Assembly: GCA_903839965.1 (NCBI GenBank)
Contig: CAIMEK010000199.1
Coordinates: forward strand, 1-6,256
Direction: 5' to 3'
From: an uncultured Acetobacteraceae bacterium
Lineage (GTDB): Bacteria > Pseudomonadota > Alphaproteobacteria > Acetobacterales > Acetobacteraceae
Length of the DNA: 6,256 nt
Part shown: in pieces, positions 1 through 5,103 of the stretch
Layout: the number at the start of each line of letters is the position of its first letter
Position numbering within the stretch: position 1 is the first letter of the stretch
Position numbers and translations under genes: made by a program
Notes under the pieces: model-generated
The model's database searches: none
Told to the model about the DNA's origin: nothing
What the model saw: the letters and a program-made list of their open reading frames with translations, nothing else

Positions 1-651
1 CCCGGCCAGCAGAATGAAGAACGCCGCCAGCGCCGCCACCGCCGCCCGCCGCGACACGCCGAACTGCAGCGCGCCGCCCGGCGCCACCGCCGGCGCCGCC
101 AGCGCCAGCCAGCCGATCACCCCGCCGGCGACGATGGCGCCGACCTGGCCGATCGAGGAGGGCACCGCCAGCGCCAGGATCGCCGCGCCCACCGCCATGC
201 TGGCGCGCACCCGGTCCGGGCACAGGGTCCGCCCCATGCCCCACACGGCCTGCGCCACCACCGCCACCGCCACGATCTTCAGCCCGTGCAGCCACGGCGC
301 CTGCGCCACGTCGCCAACCAGCGACACGCCAAAGGCGAACGCGGTCATCACCACCGCCGAGGGCAACGTGAAGCCGGCCCAGGCGGCCAACCCGCCCGGC
401 ACGCCGGCGCGCAGCATGCCGATCGACACCGCGGTCTGGCTGCTCGCCGGCCCCGGCAGAAACTGGCACAGCGCGACGATGTCGGCGTAGGTGGCCTCGT
501 CCAGCCAGTGCCGCCCCCCCACCAGGTCGGCCCGGTAGTAGCCGAAATGCGCGATCGGCCCGCCGAAGCTGGTGCAGCCCAGCCGCAGGAACGCCACCAG
601 CACTTCCGCCACCGTGCCACGCGCGCCGCCCGGCGCAGCCGCTTCAGCCAT
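1..651 (-). CDS. chrA: ChrA-type chromate transporter, N-terminal half (runs off the window)
   Basis: This inner-membrane transporter of the CHR family is known to export chromate, giving chromate resistance; some members may move other oxyanions. The minus frame is open from ATG 651 to base 1, giving 217 residues. The CHR signature is clear: FLRLGCTSFGGPIAHFGYYR at about 21-40, then WLDEATYADIVALCQFLPGPASSQ at about 49-72, followed by a hydrophobic segment ending GFTLPSA. Hydrophobic stretches continue to the edge. Full-length two-domain members are about 390-450 residues, so roughly half is present and the remainder lies to the left. The start is chosen because AAAGGGG lies just upstream. 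The start overlaps the stop of the upstream transporter gene by 8 bases (ATGGCTGA), which implies translational coupling in an operon. Family assignment is firm; chromate as the actual substrate is inferred from the family. Confidence 0.95.
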   Translation of the reverse strand, partial: MAEAAAPGGARGTVAEVLVAFLRLGCTSFGGPIAHFGYYRADLVGGRHWLDEATYADIVALCQFLPGPASSQTAVSIGMLRAGVPGGLAAWAGFTLPSAVVMTAFAFGVSLVGDVAQAPWLHGLKIVAVAVVAQAVWGMGRTLCPDRVRASMAVGAAILALAVPSSIGQVGAIVAGGVIGWLALAAPAVAPGGALQFGVSRRAAVAALAAFFILLAG

Positions 652-1516
652 CCCCACCCCTTTCGGCCCGACGCTCCGACACCAGCAGCAGCGCGCCGGC
701 CGCCAGGATCAGCGCGGCCCCGGCCCACACCGCGAGGTCGGGAATATCGCCCCAGATCGCATAGCCGAGAACGAACGCCCAGACGAGCGAGCTGTATTCC
801 ATCGTCGCCATCACCGAGGCCGGGGCGAACCGCGCCGCCTCGAACATGCAGAACTGCCCGAGCCCGCCCAGCACGCCGCTGCCCAGCATCAGCAGCAGTT
901 CGAACTGCCCGGGCGGATGCCAGGTCAACGCGCTGCCGACCCCGGTCACCACCATGAAGAACCCGTTCTGGAACAGCATCTGCAGCAGCGAGGACTCGCG
1001 CCGCGCGATCCGGCGCATCAGCACCACCCCGTAGCCCCACAGCGCCGCCGCGGTCAGCACCATCAGCACCGGCAGCGAGAACTCCAGCCCGAACGGGTCG
1101 CAGGCCACCACCACGCCCACGAACCCCACCCCCACCGAAATCCAGCGCGCCGGCGTCACCTGCTCGCCGAGCAGCGGCGCCGCCAGCAGCGTCGTCAGGA
1201 TGGGCGCGGCGAAATACAGGGTGAGCAACTGCGCCAACGGCAGCGAGCGCGCCGCCACGTAGAACAGCAGCCAGGCCGTCAGCAGCAGCGTGCTCCGCCC
1301 GACCAGCGCGCGGCGCAGCGGCGTGGTCGCCGCACGCACCGCCAGCGCGCGCCGCCCCACCACCAGGGTCGCGAAGAAGATGATGATGCTGCGCGCGAAC
1401 ACCACCTCCCAGATCGGCAGGTCGGTCACCAGCCACTTGATGTCGGCGTCGTGCACCGAGAACACGGCATAGGCGAGCACGCTGAGCCCGATGCCCAGCG
1501 TGGCCCCGCGCCGCAT
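644..1516 (-). CDS. EamA/DMT-family inner-membrane transporter
   Basis: This is a 290-residue integral membrane protein of the drug/metabolite transporter superfamily, with two EamA repeats and about ten predicted membrane segments, the usual size. Repeat one ends near 104-137 with PILTTLLAAPLLGEQVTPAR, the typical EamA motif at the segment 4/5 boundary. Repeat two covers about 150-280 and includes YSSLVWAFVLGYAIWGDIPD. The N-terminus carries HDADIKWL at 22-29, a pattern common in alphaproteobacterial EamA proteins. The frame is open farther upstream, through the hydrolase gene, but those extra residues are soluble and arginine/proline-rich. The ATG at 1516, directly before the first membrane helix, is therefore the sensible start. 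Its Shine-Dalgarno is weak (CAGG about a dozen bases upstream). It lies 20 bases after the hydrolase stop and overlaps chrA by 8 bases. The substrate cannot be told; metabolite or amino-acid export is usual for the family. Confidence 0.93.
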   Translation of the reverse strand: MRRGATLGIGLSVLAYAVFSVHDADIKWLVTDLPIWEVVFARSIIIFFATLVVGRRALAVRAATTPLRRALVGRSTLLLTAWLLFYVAARSLPLAQLLTLYFAAPILTTLLAAPLLGEQVTPARWISVGVGFVGVVVACDPFGLEFSLPVLMVLTAAALWGYGVVLMRRIARRESSLLQMLFQNGFFMVVTGVGSALTWHPPGQFELLLMLGSGVLGGLGQFCMFEAARFAPASVMATMEYSSLVWAFVLGYAIWGDIPDLAVWAGAALILAAGALLLVSERRAERGGDG

Positions 1517-1536
1517 CGCAGGGAGCCTGGGCGCCA

Positions 1537-2658
1537 CTACCGGGTCGACGGCGTGCGCAGGGCGGCCGCCGCCAGATCCTCCTCGACGTAGCGCAGCGCC
1601 GCTTCCAGCAGCACGCTCCGCGGGGAGTCGTTGTGGTCGATCAGCGTGCCGGCGAGCAGCGGCGTCTTTGCCGCGGTGAACGGCATGGCGACCGCCAGGT
1701 GGTCGGCGTTCGGCAGGCCGAGCAGGGTCGAGTGCGGGATGATCGCGTCGAAGGCGACCACCATCCCGTCGTTGCGCGGTTCCGTACCCGCCAGCGTGCG
1801 GTAGAACGGCCACAGCACCCGCGACATGTCGTCCGGTCCCGCATAGGCCGCCAGCGAATAGGTGCGCACGCCGCGCGGCAGCTCATGCGTGGCCAGCCAG
1901 GCCAGCCGGACCGAACGGCGCAGGCTGTCCGCGGCCTCCGCGCCGCGGCCCGGCGGGCACGCGAGCAGCGCCGAGCCGGACACCAGTTCGGCGAGCGCCG
2001 TCGGCACCGCATCGGCCAGCGGCGAGCCGTTCACCGCGCCGGCCACGCTCACCAGCGCCACCACGCGCCCGGCCAGCTCAGGGTAGGTCGCCAGCGCCTG
2101 CAGGGAATCGACGGTGCCCTTGGAATGGGTCACCAGCACCACCCGTTGCTCCGCCGGCATGGCCATCAGCGCGTCGCGCACGACCTCGGCGTTGGTCTCC
2201 GAACTCTGCCGCCCGCGCGTCTGGATGGTGCCGGTGCGCCAACCCTGCGCCTGGAGGTTGGCGCGCGCGTCCTCGAACAGGGTGGAGAGTTCGCTGACGC
2301 ATTCGGCCAGCAGCCCGGGCACCAGCATCACCGTGAGCCCGGCCTGCGACGGCCCGAGCCGCACCGGCCGCCCGGTCGGCGGCGGCTCGTCCGGCAGCCG
2401 CCACAGGGCGGCGCTGTCCTGGCAGGGTCGGTCGTACGGCAGGGTGGCCCCGTGGTCCTCGCGCACCGCGCAGTAGATCTCGCGAAACCGGCCCCGGCCA
2501 TCGACGATGTCGGTCTTGCCCACCGGCAGCAGCACGTCGGCGGGGGTGGCGGACAGCGCCGTGCCGACGCTCGGGGCGCTGCACGCCCCGAGCAGCAGAA
2601 CGGCGAACAGCACGCGGGCGGCCCGGGCAGACAAATCGGATGATGCACCGAGAGTCAT
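1537..2658 (-). CDS. Predicted lipoprotein alpha/beta hydrolase (lipase/esterase-like)
   Basis: This 373-residue protein looks like a secreted, lipid-anchored serine hydrolase. The N-terminus has a short basic stretch, a hydrophobic run and a lipobox ending LLLGAC, so Cys26 would be lipidated after signal peptidase II cleavage. The mature protein would sit in the periplasm or the inner leaflet of the outer membrane. An oxyanion-type strand-turn MLVPGLL occurs at 111-117. The nucleophile elbow is THSKG at 177-181 (Ser179), a G-to-T variant of GxSxG. NDG at 296-298 (Asp297) and NADH at 317-320 (His320) complete a plausible catalytic triad in the right order and spacing for lipases. The substrate is unknown: lipid ester, polymer or antibiotic ester are all possible. 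The ATG at 2658 gives a proper signal peptide but has no strong Shine-Dalgarno. It is the first gene of a three-gene operon with the two transporters. Confidence 0.88.
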   Translation of the reverse strand: MTLGASSDLSARAARVLFAVLLLGACSAPSVGTALSATPADVLLPVGKTDIVDGRGRFREIYCAVREDHGATLPYDRPCQDSAALWRLPDEPPPTGRPVRLGPSQAGLTVMLVPGLLAECVSELSTLFEDARANLQAQGWRTGTIQTRGRQSSETNAEVVRDALMAMPAEQRVVLVTHSKGTVDSLQALATYPELAGRVVALVSVAGAVNGSPLADAVPTALAELVSGSALLACPPGRGAEAADSLRRSVRLAWLATHELPRGVRTYSLAAYAGPDDMSRVLWPFYRTLAGTEPRNDGMVVAFDAIIPHSTLLGLPNADHLAVAMPFTAAKTPLLAGTLIDHNDSPRSVLLEAALRYVEEDLAAAALRTPSTR

Positions 2659-2860
2659 TGGCGTGGGATTCCGTCAGTCAATGAAATGCCAGGAAGCCTA
2701 TATCATCACGTTGTCAATCAGGTGCTGTCGGCCTCGTTGCGGAACTTCCTGGGGGCAGTGGGCTCATTTGGGCTGAGCGGGACCGGGCGCGACGGAATCT
2801 GTCTTGTGCGGCGCGTACAAATATGTTAGGATTGACTTCCTAGAATTCCAGCGAGGGCAA
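2659..2860. other. Divergent intergenic region between the hydrolase operon and the toxin cassette
   Basis: About 200 bases separate the two divergent starts, so promoters for both directions should lie here. On the minus strand a perfect TTGACA is visible. On the plus strand TATGTT at 2822-2827 could be a weak -10 (4 of 6 matches), without a convincing -35 at the right spacing. Two short inverted repeats (GCTCA/TGAGC at 2762-2778 and TAGGA/TCCTA at 2827-2842) have only 5-bp arms and may be chance. No small gene or RNA is supported. Confidence 0.5.
2712..2717 (-). promoter_or_regulatory. Possible -35 box for the hydrolase-transporter operon
   Basis: TTGACA reads perfectly on the minus strand about 55 bases before the hydrolase ATG. 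The hexamer 17 bases downstream (TCCTGG) is a poor -10, so only half of the promoter is recognisable. Alphaproteobacterial housekeeping promoters often keep the -35 better than the -10, which makes this possible but weak. Confidence 0.2.
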
Positions 2861-3496
2861 ATGAGCGGCATCGCCAACAGACCGGGCCAGGAACAGGACC
2901 GCGTTTCGATGTTGTTCGTTCCTGATGGCTCCGAACCGCCGGCCGACTGGTTGGCGGCTCATCCAGGACATGTCCGGATATCCGCCACGATGGTGCCGCG
3001 GAATTCGACCGATCATGACGCGGCAAACAACCATGGCAGTGGATCACGTCCGTCTCGCGATCCATCGGCTCCGGCTCCGGCGCGGGCGCGCGGCGCGGGA
3101 CTTTCTCCCACCCGGGTGGCCACGCTTTCCGCGGCTTCGGGCGATGCGGGGTCGCCGAGCACTGGCTTGGTCGACGACGACCCCATTGCCGCGTACCAGC
3201 AGATGGCCGACGTATTCGACCACCCCCTTGCGGCCATCGCGCCGGCCGTTGGCGACGGCGGGGGGCTTCCCCGGTCAGGTGGTGCTGACGCGACGGCACC
3301 TGTCCGGGTGTCCTCTGCCGAAGCTCTGGCGGATCGCAGGTATGGCCGGGTCGTCGCCGAATCCCGCTCGTCGAAGGTCGGCTCTATGTCCGACGCCGAA
3401 TATGGTGTGGGGCCCGACGTTGTATTGCCGGATGGCTCGTTCGTCCCCGACCCCGACAGTCCGACAGGCCACATGAGGGCGCCCATACAGGACTAG
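2861..3496 (+). CDS. N-terminal/linker part of a probable polymorphic-toxin-type protein, ended by an early TAG
   Basis: This is a 211-residue, mostly disordered protein rich in Pro, Ala, Ser, Asp and Gly. GAGGG at 2853-2857, just upstream of ATG 2861, decides the start over the more upstream in-frame TTG at 2804. I see no signal peptide, membrane segment or known N-terminal trafficking domain. The middle (about 60-105) is low complexity. The end, VVLPDGSFVPDPDSPTGHM at about 187-205, is an ordered-looking linker and then stops at TAG 3494. After that codon the same frame carries on sensibly (RDVALAGRRTRKMND) before the frame changes into the toxin-like domain at 3544. I infer that this is the front of one ancestral protein whose tip is now separate. 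GC is high (one 60-base block, 3061-3120, is 80%) and fits the chromosome, unlike the tip. On its own, function is unknown. It could still be a stand-alone hypothetical gene. Confidence 0.55.
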   Translation: MSGIANRPGQEQDRVSMLFVPDGSEPPADWLAAHPGHVRISATMVPRNSTDHDAANNHGSGSRPSRDPSAPAPARARGAGLSPTRVATLSAASGDAGSPSTGLVDDDPIAAYQQMADVFDHPLAAIAPAVGDGGGLPRSGGADATAPVRVSSAEALADRRYGRVVAESRSSKVGSMSDAEYGVGPDVVLPDGSFVPDPDSPTGHMRAPIQD

Positions 3497-3543
3497 AGGG
3501 ATGTCGCGCTCGCCGGTCGGCGCACACGGAAAATGAATGATCT

Positions 3544-3894
3544 TTGCTTGCTAGGCCGGAATCGCGCGAATCCGCATCCGCATATCTGTTACTGACGCTT
3601 GCGCTAAACCTGGGGCAAGGCGGTGTTTTTGACTATCAAAGGAGAGGCAATAGGGTGTTGGGGTATAGGCCATTTCAGAAATACAGACCTGTCGCGAACT
3701 TTAACATAGGGCTATTCGCACAACAGGCTGGCTTGACGATTGAAGAAGCCCTAAGAATATCCGGGTTGTATGCATCGATACTCTCGCACAACGCACGCCC
3801 AAATGAACCCCATGGGCTCGACCAAACAAATAAGAAATACATCACCAAGGGCTACGAAAGCGGTGAGCATGCGTTGTTTTACCAGCAACCATAG
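3544..3894 (+). CDS. Toxin-like C-terminal domain (type-44-like polymorphic toxin tip), probably a detached fragment
   Basis: This 116-codon frame has a compact conserved look from residue 22 to 108: GQGGVFDYQRRG (25-35), VANFNIGLFAQQAG (50-63), a helical stretch with GLYASILSHNA (74-84), then GLDQ (91-94) and YITKGYESG (99-107). The GG-x-x-DYQ, N-F-N-x-G, Q-Q-A-G, G-L-D and I-x-x-G-Y-x-x-G pattern matches what I remember of the polymorphic toxin type 44 family and relatives, often the last domain of secreted effectors. The family activity is not settled in my knowledge, so no catalytic role is given. The frame has no ATG: the only available start is TTG 3544, with no Shine-Dalgarno, and a TGA sits immediately upstream at 3538. 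It reads as the tip of the protein starting at 2861, cut off by TAG 3494 and a frame change. GC is about 47-52% in blocks I counted, far below the flanks. Eleven bases after its stop the putative immunity gene begins. Confidence 0.6.
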   Translation: MLARPESRESASAYLLLTLALNLGQGGVFDYQRRGNRVLGYRPFQKYRPVANFNIGLFAQQAGLTIEEALRISGLYASILSHNARPNEPHGLDQTNKKYITKGYESGEHALFYQQP

Positions 3895-3905
3895 TGTTGC
3901 CAACC

Positions 3906-4019
3906 ATGAATTATTTGTCTCATAAGACAATTATATTTCTCCGCCGTACAGTAAGGAGAGCGTTGGTATTTTTAATCACTGGCTACTTCGTTCTGCATGT
4001 GCTGTTTTTTTGGACTTGA
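3906..4019 (+). CDS. Small single-pass membrane ORF, likely N-terminal anchor of the putative immunity protein
   Basis: ATG 3906 opens a 37-residue protein: a basic stretch (LRRTVRRA, about 12-19) followed by a hydrophobic segment (about 20-36, with VFLITGYFVLHVLFF) and then an immediate TGA. This is a textbook signal-anchor layout, with the N-terminus inside the cell and the rest outside. It starts 11 bases after the toxin-like frame, the usual place for an immunity gene. There is no clear Shine-Dalgarno before the ATG. An AAGGAG at 3953-3958 sits 4 bases before an in-frame TTG at 3963 and is an alternative start. The frame ends inside a T7 run (4005-4011). Dropping one T joins it directly to the next frame at ...VLFF-GLERL, so I think this is the front end of a 194-residue protein. 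A genuine stand-alone small membrane protein is the alternative. The block is only about 37% GC by hand count (3901-4020). Confidence 0.5.
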   Translation: MNYLSHKTIIFLRRTVRRALVFLITGYFVLHVLFFWT

Positions 4020-4491
4020 GCGCCTGGTATGTGACACACTGCCACAGCACACGATTAGCAACCTGGATGGCCTCGATTTCGTCGTGGAGACAGCCGACTG
4101 TGCCTTCCTTGGGTCCAACTGGGAGACGACCGTTTTGATCTCGGAGGCTGGCCGGCAGAGGAAGGTTCCGGTGTTCGGATATTATCCGGAGTTTTTGCCC
4201 TATCAGGGCCTCCCGATCGTGCCTGAGTTCCGCATATCGGATGAAGGTGCGATTATCATCGGCGTAGATAAGATATCGTCAATCATCATGCAGGCGTCAG
4301 AGTGGAACGGCAGACCAATCCACTACCAAATCGGGCGAATCGAATACGCCAACCCGAATACGCCGGAACGGAACGATCTGCCATGCCGTCGGGTGCGCCG
4401 GCCCGGCTTTGCGCCTGCCTCGCCGCCCAACCCGAAACTCGACCCCTGGCAGGAATGGTCGCTCGACTGCCGGGCGCCGGAAGTCCGCTGA
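3997..4491 (+). CDS. Putative immunity protein, extracytoplasmic part; frame begins inside the membrane-anchor ORF
   Basis: This is a 164-codon frame, family not recognised. From about residue 10 to 120 it looks like a folded alpha/beta domain: ISNLDGLDFVVETADCAFLG, then SNWETTVLISEAGRQRKVPV, FGYYPEFLPYQGLPIVPEF and ISDEGAIIIGVDKISSII. The ATG at 3997 lies inside the upstream small ORF, has no Shine-Dalgarno and gives an odd start (MCCFF). Deleting one T from the T7 run at 4005-4011 fuses the upstream anchor in frame, making a membrane-tethered protein of 194 residues. Position right behind a toxin-like domain and lack of other homology suggest an immunity role; this is inference from gene order. 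From about residue 122 on, the sequence turns abruptly GC-rich and Arg/Pro-rich (RRVRRPGFAPASPPNP), unlike the rest. The native C-terminus may therefore have been lost, with the frame reading into unrelated repeat-like DNA. Confidence 0.5.
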   Translation: MCCFFGLERLVCDTLPQHTISNLDGLDFVVETADCAFLGSNWETTVLISEAGRQRKVPVFGYYPEFLPYQGLPIVPEFRISDEGAIIIGVDKISSIIMQASEWNGRPIHYQIGRIEYANPNTPERNDLPCRRVRRPGFAPASPPNPKLDPWQEWSLDCRAPEVR

Positions 4492-4513
4492 AATCGCCAG
4501 TCCGCAAGCACAG

Positions 4514-4540
4514 CCCGTATTCGCGTAGCCCGCATTCGCG
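4514..4540 (+). repeat. Short imperfect direct repeat (two 12-base copies)
   Basis: CCCGTATTCGCG at 4514-4525 and CCCGCATTCGCG at 4529-4540 differ at one base and are spaced by TAG. The second copy forms the left arm of the hairpin that follows. The style is that of REP-like intergenic repeats. Confidence 0.6.
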
Positions 4541-4560
4541 AAGCGAAATGCGGGATCTTT
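4529..4560 (+). terminator. REP-like hairpin with T-rich tail; candidate terminator of the putative immunity gene
   Basis: CCCGCATTCGC (4529-4539) pairs with GCGAAATGCGGG (4543-4554) through an 11-bp GC-rich stem with one bulged A and a GAA loop. It is followed by ATCTTTTCC. It lies 37 bases after the stop at 4491, so it can act as a rho-independent terminator. The TAGCCCGCATTCGCGAAGCG wording also resembles repeated intergenic palindromes common in proteobacterial chromosomes, so it may be a dispersed repeat as well. A genome-wide copy count would separate the two. Confidence 0.6.
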
Positions 4561-4563
4561 TCC

Positions 4564-5103
4564 TTGCCCCGGCCGCGGCTTCATACTAAGAATTTTTTCT
4601 CGCGCGCTGCCCCCCTCCCAGCCCCGGTCCAAGCCTTCGCCCCCGAATTCGCGGCCCGCTTCGGCCGCATTCTCGCCGGGCTGGCCAGGCTCGTCGCCGC
4701 CGGTTTCCTGCGCAACCCGCGTCTCGTCCTCCTCATCATCCCGCTTTGGACCCGGCTCAACCGCGCCGCCCGCCGCTGCGAGCGCCTGATGGCCCATCTC
4801 GCCGCCGGCCATCTGCCGAAGCCCCATCGATCCGGCCCCAGCGGCCCCCCTCCGAGCGGCCCCGCACTGCCCACAAGCCGCGGCTGGCTGGTGCGCGAAC
4901 TCGGCTCCGAGGCCGCCTGCCATGCCTCGCAAATGCAGGCCCTGCTCGCCGTGCCCGCCGTCATCGACCTGTTGTCCGTTGCCCCCACCGCCAGGCGCAT
5001 CGTCAACCCGATCCCGCGGCCCCTCGCAGGCATCGTGAGGCCGTCCCGTTGGCGCCAACCCCTTAACTCCGCTACCGTCGGTGGCAAAACAGAGGACACT
5101 GCC
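4564..5103 (+). pseudogene. Start-less remnant of an Acetobacteraceae-style hypothetical protein, in frame with the downstream methyltransferase
   Basis: The frame is open from 4492 and runs without a stop into the methyltransferase gene, but contains no ATG before 5104; TTG 4564 is the first usable start. The believable protein part is about 4615-5055: AFAPEFAARFGRILAGLARL, a hydrophobic PRLVLLIIPLW, LNRAARRCERLMAHLAAGHL, a Pro-rich spacer, then GWLVRELGSEAACHASQMQ and ALLAVPAVIDLL with RRIVNPIPRPLAGIV. I remember proteins with this order (RFARLLA.., WxRLxRxARRF, GWLVRxLxxEAAxxASQL, LLAxPE, RILRPL) as recurrent hypothetical proteins in Acetobacteraceae; their function is unknown. The N-terminus has no start codon or Shine-Dalgarno, and the C-terminus runs into a stretch (NSATVGGKTEDTA) that is really the next gene's leader. 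It is best seen as a decayed fragment. The alternative is a 525-residue fusion read from TTG 4564, which the strong ribosome site at 5091 argues against. Confidence 0.42.
5091..5096 (+). promoter_or_regulatory. Shine-Dalgarno site that fixes the methyltransferase start
   Basis: AGAGGA lies 7 bases before ATG 5104. It shows that the methyltransferase begins here, although the same frame is open for another 600 bases upstream. Confidence 0.8.

Noticed and set aside
1517..1813. N-terminal extension of the EamA transporter to an upstream start
   Set aside because: The extra 99 residues are soluble, Arg/Pro-rich and overlap the coding 3' end of the hydrolase. ATG 1516 right before the first membrane helix fits the family.
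572..2643. Long plus-strand frames opposite the operon (for example 572-1591 and 1633-2643)
   Set aside because: Their products are dominated by Arg, Gln, His and Pro, the mirror image of Ala/Leu/Val-rich membrane and hydrolase genes; no motif is present.
2762..2842. Two small inverted repeats as operators
   Set aside because: Arms are only 5 bp with 6-7 base loops, which is expected by chance in a 200-base spacer.
2826..3486. Minus-strand frames opposite the toxin leader
   Set aside because: Low-complexity with no Shine-Dalgarno. The plus frame has a good ribosome site and a coherent linker.
4341..4555. Possible small mobile element bounded by CGAATACG-type inverted ends
   Set aside because: Only about 8 bases match between the two ends and no target-site duplication can be seen; a genome copy search would be needed.
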